From NCBI GenBank assembly GCA_046291875.1, contig JBKBSF010000011.1, forward strand, positions 1 to 64,000: a DNA stretch of 64,000 bases. The letters run 5' to 3'. Under the pieces are notes generated by a model. It ran no database searches, was not told the DNA's origin, and saw only the letters and a program-made list of their open reading frames with translations. This document shows positions 15,859 to 24,261 of this stretch, piece by piece. Source of the stretch: SKVR01 sp046291875. Lineage in GTDB: Bacteria; Bacteroidota; Bacteroidia; Bacteroidales; UBA7960. The position numbers and the translations under genes are program-made. Numbering within the stretch: position 1 is the first letter of the stretch; every line of letters begins with the position of its first letter.

Positions 15859-16768
15859 GAAAAGAGCATTAGGAAAAGGCCTGGGTGCTTTGCTTGATAC
15901 CCCGGGGAGTGAAGTACAACCCCGCTATGACATTGAAAAAGATTTGCACGCTGTAGGTACAGTGGCTCATGTGCCCCTGGATCTGATCGAAAGCAACCCT
16001 TATCAACCCCGTACTGATTTTGATGAAGAATCACTCCAGGAGCTTGCTGCATCCATCAAAGAGCAGGGAGTGATACAACCGGTTACCATCCGCAAACAGG
16101 GGAATGGAAAATTCCAGCTGATCTCCGGAGAGCGCCGTTGCAAGGCATCGCGTTTGGCTGGGCTCAGCGAGATCCCTGCTTACATTCGTACTGCCAACGA
16201 TCAGGAGATGCGCGAAATGGCCATCGTTGAGAATATTCAGCGCGAAAACCTCAACCCCATAGAAATTGCACTGGGTTATCAGCAACTCATTGAGGATTGT
16301 AAGCTCACTCAGGAAATGCTTTCTGAGCGCCTTGGAAAATCAAGACCCTCCATTGCCAACCACCTTCGTTTGCTCCGGCTTCCGGGCGAGATACAGATCG
16401 GTCTGCGCCAGGAGATCATCTCAATGGGCCATGCCCGTGCTTTGGTGTCTGTAGATAATGTACAAACACAACTCGATATTTTTCAGGATATTATTGAGCA
16501 GGGGCTTTCGGTGCGCGATGTGGAAGAGATTGTAAAGAACCTTTCCGAAGCTCCCCAGGAAGAGACACAAGGCCAAGGAGAGGCCCCGCCTAAGGAGCCC
16601 AAAACAGTGAACGCCCGCTATAAAGAGCTTCAAAAATCGCTTACAGATTTTTATGGTACCAAAGTACAGCTCAAAGCCCGCTCAGGAGGCAAGGGTGCTA
16701 TTGTGATCAATTTCTCCTCCGAAACCGACCTTGAAAGGATACTGCGCATGGTTCACAAAATGGATTAA
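15848..16768 (+). CDS. parB: chromosome partitioning protein ParB
   Basis: ParB is a CTP-dependent clamp that loads at parS. I chose the ATG at 15848 (MNAKKRALGKGLGALLDTPG, 306 residues), overlapping parA by 11 bases. An in-frame TTG six bases earlier is less likely. The GKGLGALL start, the IESNPYQPR motif, the CTP-binding ISGERRCKAS, EMAIVENIQRENLNPIE and the HTH (LTQEMLSERLGKSRPSIANH) follow in the expected order. A C-terminal dimer domain ends RILRMVHKMD. A Q/E/P-rich linker (about 236-260) separates the HTH domain from the C-terminal domain. Confidence 0.95.
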   Translation: MNAKKRALGKGLGALLDTPGSEVQPRYDIEKDLHAVGTVAHVPLDLIESNPYQPRTDFDEESLQELAASIKEQGVIQPVTIRKQGNGKFQLISGERRCKASRLAGLSEIPAYIRTANDQEMREMAIVENIQRENLNPIEIALGYQQLIEDCKLTQEMLSERLGKSRPSIANHLRLLRLPGEIQIGLRQEIISMGHARALVSVDNVQTQLDIFQDIIEQGLSVRDVEEIVKNLSEAPQEETQGQGEAPPKEPKTVNARYKELQKSLTDFYGTKVQLKARSGGKGAIVINFSSETDLERILRMVHKMD

Positions 16769-16777
16769 CTCCTTGGT

Positions 16778-17929
16778 ATGCAGCACATACTGGCACATGA
16801 TTGCCCAAAAGCAAAAAGAACACCCCTAACAGGTCTGCGCACTGCAGGCCTGGTCTGGTTTGTTTTCCTGATGTTGTGTGTGCCCTCACTATCTGCCCTT
16901 GAGGTACCTGCTCTTACCGATACCTTGCCACATACTCCTTCCGTGATTGCTGGAGATACCCTTCAGCCGCAATTGCGCCGTGGTGTGCAACCTGTTGACA
17001 CTCTGGCACCTGACACAGTAGTAAGGGTAGTGCCGGAGCCGCAACCTGCCATAGTTCCCTCTGAAGTAATGCTGGAGGAACCCCCTGTTCTGCCCCGGGA
17101 GCGTGGCCTTACATCATTGCAGGCTGGCCTGTTGTCGGCTGCAGTGCCAGGGCTGGGGCAAGCCCTGAAAGGGCAATTCTGGAGACCTCCTGCTTACTAT
17201 GCTGGCCTAGGGGGTATTGCCTACTACTGGAAAATCAATTACGACGACTATAACCGCTACAAGAATGCCCTGACTTTGCGCTTTGACGATGATCCGGAAA
17301 CCGAGGATGAGTTTCCAAGGCTCTCGGAAGATGCCCTGCTTCGGGGTCGTGATCATCACAAACGAAACATGCAGCTTTCTTACGGGCTGGCTGCCGGGGT
17401 GTATGTGTTTAATATCCTGGATGCCTCCGGGGTTTTGACTCTGCCTGCACTGAAGCTCCCCGATGAGCCCCATTCTCCCATGAAGGCAACCATGCTCTCG
17501 GTAGCCTTACCCGGTCTGGGGCAGGCTTACAACGGTAAACACTGGAAAATACCCTTTATCTATGCCGGGTTTGGTGCTGTAGCCTATTTCGTTGACTGGA
17601 ACAACAATTTCTATCAGACCTACAGAAGAGCATATTATGCACGAATTGACGGTAATCCCAATACGGTAGACGATTTCCCGAGGGTTTCCACGGATCGGTT
17701 GCGCAGTGCAGTAAATTATTATCGCAGAAACCTTGAGGTTACCTACATACTGGGTGCTGCTCTTTATGTGCTCAATATCCTGGATGCCACCGTAGATGCT
17801 CACCTGATTGATTTTGACGTAAGTGAAGATCTTGGACTGAAAGTGCAACCTGCCGTAGTGCCTGGCATCAATCCTATTACAGGGCGGGCCTCCGTACATA
17901 CCGGTTTGACCCTCTCGTACCGGTTCTGA
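16778..17929 (+). CDS. DUF5683 protein with duplicated domain
   Basis: This is an exported or membrane-associated protein of 383 residues of unknown function. After a signal-like helix (about 24-41) and a proline/threonine-rich linker, two homologous halves follow. Half one (about 110-220) has LSAAVPGLGQALKGQFWRPP, AGLGGIAYYWKINYDDYNRY and GVYVFNILDASG. Half two (about 230-345) has LSVALPGLGQAYNGKHWKIP, AGFGAVAYFVDWNNNFYQTY and ALYVLNILDATVDAHL. DUF5683 proteins next to parB and dapB are common in Bacteroidota, normally with one such unit. The tail (RASVHTGLTLSYRF) ends like an outer-membrane strand. Confidence 0.85.
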   Translation: MQHILAHDCPKAKRTPLTGLRTAGLVWFVFLMLCVPSLSALEVPALTDTLPHTPSVIAGDTLQPQLRRGVQPVDTLAPDTVVRVVPEPQPAIVPSEVMLEEPPVLPRERGLTSLQAGLLSAAVPGLGQALKGQFWRPPAYYAGLGGIAYYWKINYDDYNRYKNALTLRFDDDPETEDEFPRLSEDALLRGRDHHKRNMQLSYGLAAGVYVFNILDASGVLTLPALKLPDEPHSPMKATMLSVALPGLGQAYNGKHWKIPFIYAGFGAVAYFVDWNNNFYQTYRRAYYARIDGNPNTVDDFPRVSTDRLRSAVNYYRRNLEVTYILGAALYVLNILDATVDAHLIDFDVSEDLGLKVQPAVVPGINPITGRASVHTGLTLSYRF

Positions 17930-18061
17930 TCGGCAAGATGGATAAGTAAAAAAGGGGATAGGTAAGCTTTTTTCCGTAAGCAGCTACAAATTGCCAGGTT
18001 CTTATCAACTCACGGAGATAGTAATGCAAAAGTGTTTTTTATACAACCAAAATACCATTCA

Positions 18062-18784
18062 ATGCAGATTGCCATAATTGGATACGGAAAGATGGGGCGG
18101 GAAATTGAAAAACATGCCCGCAATGCCGGAATTGATGTTGCTGCCATTATTGATAATGCGCAGGATTGGCAAAGCCAGAGCGATAATCTGGCAAAGGCCG
18201 ATGTTGCCATCGAGTTTACCTCGCCGTCAACCGTGCAGGACAATGTGTTTCGATTGCTCGATATGGGCCTGCCTGTGGTAACAGGTACCACCGGATGGCA
18301 TGATAAACTCCAAATATTTGTTAACCATTGCCGCGAACGTAATGGGAGCTTTTTTTATGCGTCAAATTTCAGCATCGGAGTAAATCTGTTTTTTGCTCTC
18401 AACCGGCACCTTTCGTCTCTGATGGCTGCCTACCCGGAGTATAAGATTTGGGTAGAAGAAACCCATCATTTGCAAAAGCTTGATGCCCCCAGTGGTACAG
18501 CGGTAACGCTACTGGAGGATATACAAGCCCAACGAAGCGATAAAACCGGTTGGGTGCTTACTGAGAGCCAGGAGACAGAACCAGAAAAGATACCCGTAAC
18601 GGCCCACCGCGAAGAGGGTGTAACAGGTACCCACGTGGTGCACTACCAGTCGGCCATCGACAGCCTTAGCATCAGGCACGAGGCCCACAACCGCGAAGGT
18701 TTTGCCAGGGGCGCACTCATGGCGGCCCAATGGCTTCCGGGCAAGCAGGGAGTTTATACAATGAGAGATCTTTTAAACCTTTAA
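18062..18784 (+). CDS. dapB: 4-hydroxy-tetrahydrodipicolinate reductase
   Basis: This is the NAD(P)H-dependent reductase of the diaminopimelate/lysine pathway. The ATG at 18062 (MQIAIIGYGKMGREI, 240 residues) puts the nucleotide-binding GYGKMG at the expected place. An in-frame GTG ten codons earlier adds nothing family-like. Later motifs are EFTSPSTVQDN, VTGTTGW, the catalytic VEETHHLQKLDAPSGTA and the C-terminal FARGALMAAQWLPGKQGVY. lepB begins 11 bases after the stop, so the two are probably co-transcribed, an order conserved in the phylum. Confidence 0.93.
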   Translation: MQIAIIGYGKMGREIEKHARNAGIDVAAIIDNAQDWQSQSDNLAKADVAIEFTSPSTVQDNVFRLLDMGLPVVTGTTGWHDKLQIFVNHCRERNGSFFYASNFSIGVNLFFALNRHLSSLMAAYPEYKIWVEETHHLQKLDAPSGTAVTLLEDIQAQRSDKTGWVLTESQETEPEKIPVTAHREEGVTGTHVVHYQSAIDSLSIRHEAHNREGFARGALMAAQWLPGKQGVYTMRDLLNL

Positions 18785-18794
18785 TTTTTATGCT

Positions 18795-20288
18795 ATGAGC
18801 ATTTATATGATCCTTACCATATTGTTCTTTCTGGCCAGTATAGCCGGTTTGTGGCGTATCTTTGAAAAGGCCGGCCAACCAGGTTGGTATGCTGTGGTGC
18901 CTTTTTTCAACTTCTACATCTGGCTCAGGCTGATCAATAAGCCCCTGTGGTGGTATATTTTTATCCTTTTTCCGTACATCAATGTGTTTACCCTCCTGCT
19001 TATGGTGGTAGAAACTCTTAAGTGTTTCAAAAAGGATGGATTGGGGGAGCAGGCCCTGGGTGTGCTTTTCCCGTTTGTATATCTGCCTTACCTGGGCTTT
19101 GCACCCCGCGAAACCTATACACACCCGGATATGCTGCGACCGGTGCGCAAATCTGCTGCCAGGGAGTGGGCCGATGCCATTATTTTTGCCGTAATTGCTG
19201 CTACCATTATCCGTACTTTCTTCATTGAGGCTTATACCATACCCACCTCATCCATGGAGAAATCGTTGCTTGTGGGCGATTATCTTTTTGTGAGCAAACT
19301 CAGCTATGGCCCTAAAGTGCCCAATACACCCATTGCGTTTCCGTTTGCACATCACACCCTGCCCCTTACGGAGCATACCAAATCTTATGTGGAGTGGATC
19401 AGGCTTCCATACTACCGTTTTCCGGGTTTTCGTACTATACAGAACAACGATGTGGTGGTTTTTAACTACCCCGATGGCGATACGGTAGCTCTGCAGATGC
19501 AGAACCGGAGCTATTATGCCATGGTGCGCGAAATGGGGCGCGATTTTGTGTGGCGAAACTACGATATTGTAGCACGGCCGGTAGACAAAAGAGAAAACTA
19601 CATTAAACGATGTGTAGGCATTCCGGGCGATACCCTGCAGATCATTGACGGGGATATCTTTATCAACGGTTTTCCCCTTGAAAACCCACCCGATGTGCAG
19701 TTCAACTACCAGGTAATTACCGATGGCAGCCCCTTGCATGCACGTATTCTGGATCGCTACAATATTACGGATGTATATCAGCGAAGTGCCAACGAGTTTA
19801 TCATGGCGCTTACCTACGAAAGTGCCGATCAGCTCAGCAAACTGAGTAACATTCAGCAAGTACGCAAGATAACCAAACCTGCCAACCTGCACGAGTCTCA
19901 TATCTTTCCATTCGATCGCAACTACCCTTGGAACGAAGACAATTTTGGCCCCATCTACATTCCCCGCAAGGGAAGTACCATTGAGATCAATGCGTCGAAT
20001 ATTGTATTGTGGGATCGTATCATTGAGGTTTATGAAGGCAATACCCTGGAAGTGCGCAACGATCAGGTGTATATCAACGGGCAGCCTGCCACCTCCTATA
20101 CCTTTCAGTTGGATTACTACTGGATGATTGGAGATAACAGACACAATTCGGCCGACTCCCGTTTCTGGGGTTACGTGCCCGAAGACCATATTGTGGGTAG
20201 GGCCTTGTTTGTATGGCTCTCACTGGATAAGAACAAATCATTCCCCAGGAATATCAGGTTCAACAAAACTTTCAGAAGCATTCACTAA
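18795..20288 (+). CDS. lepB: signal peptidase I with N-terminal membrane domain
   Basis: This is the membrane serine protease that removes signal peptides from exported proteins. At 497 residues it is much longer than E. coli LepB. An extra N-terminal part (1-118) has about four hydrophobic helices with GQPGWYAVVPFFNFYIWLR. The protease then starts with its own helix (about 126-143). The nucleophile is Ser153 in PTSSMEKSLLVGDYLFV and the general base is Lys271 in YIKRCVGIPGDT. The last box is GDNRHNSADSRFWGYVP. About 117 residues separate Ser and Lys, against about 55 in the E. coli enzyme, because of a large insertion. It follows dapB. Confidence 0.92.
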   Translation: MSIYMILTILFFLASIAGLWRIFEKAGQPGWYAVVPFFNFYIWLRLINKPLWWYIFILFPYINVFTLLLMVVETLKCFKKDGLGEQALGVLFPFVYLPYLGFAPRETYTHPDMLRPVRKSAAREWADAIIFAVIAATIIRTFFIEAYTIPTSSMEKSLLVGDYLFVSKLSYGPKVPNTPIAFPFAHHTLPLTEHTKSYVEWIRLPYYRFPGFRTIQNNDVVVFNYPDGDTVALQMQNRSYYAMVREMGRDFVWRNYDIVARPVDKRENYIKRCVGIPGDTLQIIDGDIFINGFPLENPPDVQFNYQVITDGSPLHARILDRYNITDVYQRSANEFIMALTYESADQLSKLSNIQQVRKITKPANLHESHIFPFDRNYPWNEDNFGPIYIPRKGSTIEINASNIVLWDRIIEVYEGNTLEVRNDQVYINGQPATSYTFQLDYYWMIGDNRHNSADSRFWGYVPEDHIVGRALFVWLSLDKNKSFPRNIRFNKTFRSIH

Positions 20289-20347
20289 GCTGGTTGTTAA
20301 ATAAAAGAGCTTAAGTAAGTGACTTAAAATGGACTGTTTTATGCACA

Positions 20348-20380
20348 AACAACCTTCCTGAAAAGAAGGTTGTTTTTTTT
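20348..20380 (+). terminator. intrinsic terminator after lepB
   Basis: The perfect 10-bp stem aacaaccttc/gaaggttgtt runs into a T-run, 60 bases after the lepB stop. It ends the dapB-lepB unit. Confidence 0.88.
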
Positions 20381-20529
20381 GTGGTTGCATCAAAATGTTG
20401 TTTTGTCGGTGGTTGGAGTTGCTCAAAAGCATTTTGAGTTAAAATGTAATTCTTCCCGATAGGGCTTTTTTAAATGATCTAATTTACTTACTTTTACAAA
20501 AGAAAAATTGTGGCTCAAACACCTTGATG

Positions 20530-20579
20530 TACAGGTTGTGAGAGCTGCTTTTTTGCATTGTATTGTTTAATAACCTGTA
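20530..20579 (+). promoter_or_regulatory. inverted repeats in the arginine decarboxylase leader
   Basis: The 307-base gap between lepB and the decarboxylase holds the lepB terminator, a 7-bp hairpin ctcaaaa-gca-ttttgag (20422-20438) and an 8-bp inverted repeat tacaggtt (20530-20537)/aacctgta (20572-20579) ending 16 bases before the GTG start. The last could fold in the leader and hide the start region, which would suit feedback control, but no known leader family was recognised. Confidence 0.35.
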
Positions 20580-20595
20580 AAATCTGCCCAGTATA

Positions 20596-21993
20596 GTGAA
20601 GAACAAATACATCGACCTCATTGAGCAAACTTTCGAGTTTCCACAGGAAGAGTTCAAGGTAATCGACAACGAGCTTTATTTCCACGACATTTGTCTGATG
20701 GACATCATCAAGCAGTATGGTACCCCACTTAAGATCAGCTATCTCCCCAAAATCAGTCAGCAGATACAGAAAGCCAAAAGGCTCTTTCATGTGGCCATGG
20801 CCAAAGTAGATTACGACGGAGAGTACCATTATTGCTATTGTACCAAAAGTTCTCACTTTTCTTTTGTGCTCGAAGAGGCATTGAAAAATGATATACATCT
20901 CGAAACCTCATCGGCATTCGACATTTACATAATCGAAGAGTTGTTCAATACAGGCCTTATCGATAAGGATAAGTATATTGTGTGCAATGGTTTTAAAAGA
21001 CCTCTGTACACCCAGAAAATTGCCGAACTGATCAACCAGGGTTTTGAAAATACCATTCCGGTAATCGACAATAAGCGCGAGTTTGATGCATACAACGAAC
21101 TGGTAGACAAAAACAAAAAATGTAAACTGGGTATCCGCATTGCTTCGGAAGAAGAGCCCATGTTTGAGTTTTATACCTCCCGGCTGGGTATTCGCTACAA
21201 CGATGTGGTTCCTTATTACCTTGAAAAAATCAAGAATAATCCCAAGTTTGATCTGAAGATGCTTCACTTCTTCATCAATACAGGTATTCGGGATAATGCC
21301 TATTACTGGAACGAATTGCAGAAATGTGTAAATGTATACTGCGATCTTAAGAAGATTTGCCCGGAGTTGGATTCTCTTAATATTGGTGGCGGATTCCCGG
21401 TAAAAAACTCACTTGGGTTTGAGTATGATTACGAATACATGACCGAAGAGATCATTGCCCAGATCAAGAATATCTGTAAGCAAAACAAAGTGCCTGAGCC
21501 TGATATTTTTACCGAGTTTGGTAGCTTTACGGTTGGGGAAAGCGGAGCTGTTCTGTATTCTGTACTGGATCAGAAACAACAGAACGATCGCGAGTTGTGG
21601 AATATGATCGACAGTAGCTTTATGACTACACTGCCAGACATCTGGGCCATGAAACAGCGGTTTATTTTGCTTGCTATCAACAACTGGGATTTTGAGTACC
21701 AGCGTGTAAACCTCGGAGGGCTTACCTGCGACAGCCAGGATTATTACAACGCAGAATCACATGCCAACGCCATCTTCCTTCCCAAGATTGTAGAGCAAGA
21801 AACCCAGTACATTGGCATGTTTCATACAGGTGCCTACCAGGAAAGCCTCGGTGGGTTTGGGGGTATACAACACTGCCTGATACCAGCTCCCAAAATGGTG
21901 ATTATTGATCGCGATGAAGACGGAGAGTTCACCACCAAATTGTTTGCAAAAGAACAAAGCTTCAAATCAATGCTTAAAACCCTTGGGTATTGA
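20596..21993 (+). CDS. speA: short-form arginine decarboxylase (fold-III, PLP)
   Basis: This is a 465-residue PLP-dependent decarboxylase of the alanine-racemase fold, closest to the Bacteroidota arginine decarboxylases that start polyamine synthesis from agmatine. It starts with GTG (MKNKYIDLIEQTFEFPQEEF). The PLP-lysine region is YCYCTKSSHFSFVLEEA, the phosphate-binding glycines are in LNIGGGFPVKNS and the C-terminal active-site residues are in GGLTCDSQDYYN. It lacks the long insertions of the ~650-residue E. coli SpeA. A carboxynorspermidine or diaminopimelate decarboxylase is the main alternative. No other polyamine gene is adjacent. Confidence 0.8.
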   Translation: MKNKYIDLIEQTFEFPQEEFKVIDNELYFHDICLMDIIKQYGTPLKISYLPKISQQIQKAKRLFHVAMAKVDYDGEYHYCYCTKSSHFSFVLEEALKNDIHLETSSAFDIYIIEELFNTGLIDKDKYIVCNGFKRPLYTQKIAELINQGFENTIPVIDNKREFDAYNELVDKNKKCKLGIRIASEEEPMFEFYTSRLGIRYNDVVPYYLEKIKNNPKFDLKMLHFFINTGIRDNAYYWNELQKCVNVYCDLKKICPELDSLNIGGGFPVKNSLGFEYDYEYMTEEIIAQIKNICKQNKVPEPDIFTEFGSFTVGESGAVLYSVLDQKQQNDRELWNMIDSSFMTTLPDIWAMKQRFILLAINNWDFEYQRVNLGGLTCDSQDYYNAESHANAIFLPKIVEQETQYIGMFHTGAYQESLGGFGGIQHCLIPAPKMVIIDRDEDGEFTTKLFAKEQSFKSMLKTLGY

Positions 21994-22044
21994 AACCCCG
22001 GCAGTTTTTTGACGTATACACCCCTATTGACTAACAACTGTATT

Positions 22045-22737
22045 ATGTTTAGAGGTAAAGTTTTTTTGCATATTGCACTCCTGGTATTGCTCATGGTGGT
22101 CAGTTTTCCGCTGATGGCCCAACGTACCCTCAAAGGCCGGGTTGTTTATAAAATTACCTATCCCGGCAGTATGGTCGACCTTGCAGAGTTGCAGCAATTG
22201 CCCTCCGACGCGGTGATTCTGACAAAGAACAACCAGTTGAGGGCCGAGCTCAGCGGAGAAAATGCTGCTCTTACCCAGATCAAGATAGCCGATGGAAATA
22301 CCGGAGAGGTAAGCACTATGCTAGAGATCCTTCGAGAGAAGTATGTTATAGTTCGTACACCCCAGGAGGTGCAGACAGCCCTGAGAAACATGCCGCAACC
22401 TGAGCTGGAGTATACCAATGAAACCCGCGAGATACTCGGATATACCTGCCGTAGAGTAATTGCCCGCCTGGTAGACGACATGGGAAACACCCACGAATCG
22501 GATATCTGGTATACGGACGAGATAGATGGGAAAGCTTTTAATTTCGATACCCCTTATCGCGAAATCCCTGGCCTGATGCTGGAATATGAAATTCGCGTTG
22601 GCCCTTTGAATATCCGCTATGAAGCGCAGTCGGTGCGCCGGCGTATGTTTGTGGGAGGGAGAAATTTCTTTGTTACACGCGATTACGAGCGCATTACCCA
22701 GGAGGAGCTAAGGCAACGCCTGCAAGGTAATTTCTGA
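22045..22737 (+). CDS. exported protein, DUF4412-like
   Basis: The ATG at 22045 gives 230 residues with a standard signal peptide (MFRGKVFLHIALLVLLMVVS, cleavage after PLMAQ). An earlier in-frame TTG would bury it. The mature part resembles DUF4412/GLPGLI-type periplasmic proteins: it opens LKGRVVYKITYPG, has the pair YTNETREILGYTCRRVIARL and then DIWYTDEIDGKAFNF. The function of these families is unknown. It follows the decarboxylase by about 50 bases and has its own terminator. Confidence 0.7.
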   Translation: MFRGKVFLHIALLVLLMVVSFPLMAQRTLKGRVVYKITYPGSMVDLAELQQLPSDAVILTKNNQLRAELSGENAALTQIKIADGNTGEVSTMLEILREKYVIVRTPQEVQTALRNMPQPELEYTNETREILGYTCRRVIARLVDDMGNTHESDIWYTDEIDGKAFNFDTPYREIPGLMLEYEIRVGPLNIRYEAQSVRRRMFVGGRNFFVTRDYERITQEELRQRLQGNF

Positions 22738-22768
22738 AAATAAACCCCCAAAACAATTCAACATCTCT

Positions 22769-22799
22769 AAGCTCCGGCAATTGTGTCGGGGCTTTTTTG
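22769..22799 (+). terminator. intrinsic terminator after the DUF4412-like gene
   Basis: The stem aagctccg/cggggctt, with one G-T pair and a ten-base loop, is followed by a T-run. It lies in the convergent gap before the DUF4956 gene. Confidence 0.75.
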
Positions 22800-22835
22800 T
22801 TGTAATCTGAGCAATCAGTACCCTTGCAGAAGTGC

Positions 22836-23504
22836 TCAGGAGGTCTCATCGAAGAAGAGATTGGCCTGATTCACTCCCGGAACTCCTTTGATCTCACGCA
22901 ACAGTTGTGTGTTTTTGTTCTCATCACGCAGGGTTATGTAGTAAGAGAACTCCATGGTCTCGGAGCCCTCTTCTCCCATGGTTTTTACATTTACCAGTTT
23001 GTACCTTCGGCAGTAAACTGAAAGAATAGAAGCAAAAGGGTTTTCTGCCACCTGGCTTGCCAGTACCTGCAGCAGATACTCTTTTTTACGGGGTAAGGCA
23101 AAGTTCAATTGCGAAATGACAAGGTAAACAAGACCAATGAAAAGTGTTCCAAAAATGGCTACCGAATAAAGCTTTACACCGGCAGCCAGGCCTATAGCCA
23201 AAGCAAAAAAGATAAACATGATGTCAGAGGCATCCTTTACAGCCGTGCGGAAACGAATGATCGACATGGCACCCACCATACCAAAGGCACGGGCCAGGTT
23301 GTTTCCAATAACCATAATCACTACAGCAGTTATCATGGTCAGCATAATCATGGATACGGTGAAAGCTGCCGAATAATTGAGCCCTTTGTAGGTATACTTG
23401 TACAATACGGCAATGAAGATGCCGCAAAACAATGCTACCAGCATATTCGATACCACATCGGTGGCTGTTATACTAAAGGAGAAAATGTTCTGAAAGTCTT
23501 CCAT
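22836..23504 (-). CDS. DUF4956 membrane protein
   Basis: This is a 222-residue membrane protein. Four hydrophobic helices span about 15-160 (SNMLVALFCGIFIAVLY, AFTVSMIMLTMITAVVIMVI, DIMFIFFALAIGLAAGV, IFGTLFIGLVYLVIS). Between helices two and three is the family motif ARAFGMVGAMSIIRFRTAVK, and a soluble C-terminal domain follows. DUF4956 proteins are typically encoded beside VTC-domain proteins, as here (14 bases after it). A role in a membrane polyphosphate or cell-surface complex is inferred from that pairing only. Confidence 0.9.
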   Translation of the reverse strand: MEDFQNIFSFSITATDVVSNMLVALFCGIFIAVLYKYTYKGLNYSAAFTVSMIMLTMITAVVIMVIGNNLARAFGMVGAMSIIRFRTAVKDASDIMFIFFALAIGLAAGVKLYSVAIFGTLFIGLVYLVISQLNFALPRKKEYLLQVLASQVAENPFASILSVYCRRYKLVNVKTMGEEGSETMEFSYYITLRDENKNTQLLREIKGVPGVNQANLFFDETS

Positions 23505-23518
23505 GTAAAAGGTTGCTG

Positions 23519-24259
23519 TTAATAGGTTACTGTTTGCCTTTGATGTACATCAAATCCGGTGGTGTATTTCGATATGGCTTCATGGCGAAGTTTAAACTCA
23601 TCTACAATGGATTTGGCCCATATGGGCATCTTTTCAGTGAAATATTTGATTTCAAGGATAAAATGCTTTTCAAAAAGATGCTTTAGCCCATGGTTGGTAA
23701 ACATCATTTGCATATCAGGATAGATCATGCTTCGTATGTTTTTGTCGTAGGTGATCCTAACGCCATCGTCCAATAATCCATGGTAGGCTTCACGCTCGTA
23801 AACCACCAATACGGTGGGCTGCATATTTCGTTTTTTGAGATGGAAGAAAAAACGAGAAGCTTCATCAAGGCTGCTGCATTCTTCTTGTTTTTGATGTATG
23901 TATTGCTCAATATCGGATGTTGCCAAAAGTGCGGGTACATCTTTCCACCATGCAAATGCGCGGTGTTTGTAGATTCTGTTGGCAATCTTCTTTTTGATTT
24001 CAAAAACGGCTACAGAGTCGGGTTCGGCCTGGTTGTAGGTTCTTATTCTGAACTTTTTGCGCAATTCTACCCCTTCCAGTTTTTCGCTGTGGCACTCCAT
24101 CTGCCGGCTGTCGAAATAGATACTTCTTACGGTATACTGTGGGAGTTTGTTGCCATTGCCGTTGGTGTATATGTCTGGCCGCACGAAACCATTCACCCGG
24201 TTTCGCAGTCTGTCCAGGAGCTCATAGGGTACAAGGTATTTACGCTCGTATCTGACCAT
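23519..24259 (-). CDS. VTC-domain protein (polyphosphate polymerase family)
   Basis: This 246-residue cytoplasmic protein has the fold of the eukaryotic VTC4 tunnel enzyme (CYTH-like triphosphate tunnel). The start RYERKYLVPYELLDRLRN, the strand pair TVRSIYFDSRQMECHSEK and GVELRKKFRIRTYN, VFEIKKKIANRIYKHRA and the late HFILEIKYF carry the basic and acidic tunnel residues expected of the family. VTC4 makes polyphosphate from ATP in yeast. Whether this bacterial protein does so is unproven. It begins two bases after the HlyD-like gene ends and continues into DUF4956. Confidence 0.88.
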   Translation of the reverse strand: MVRYERKYLVPYELLDRLRNRVNGFVRPDIYTNGNGNKLPQYTVRSIYFDSRQMECHSEKLEGVELRKKFRIRTYNQAEPDSVAVFEIKKKIANRIYKHRAFAWWKDVPALLATSDIEQYIHQKQEECSSLDEASRFFFHLKKRNMQPTVLVVYEREAYHGLLDDGVRITYDKNIRSMIYPDMQMMFTNHGLKHLFEKHFILEIKYFTEKMPIWAKSIVDEFKLRHEAISKYTTGFDVHQRQTVTY

Positions 24260-24261
24260 GA

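Noticed and set aside
19248..20189. 313-codon minus-strand open frame
   Set aside because: Antisense shadow of lepB.
22824..23021. Short plus-strand frames at the end of DUF4956
   Set aside because: They overlap the antisense strand of a clear gene and have no features.
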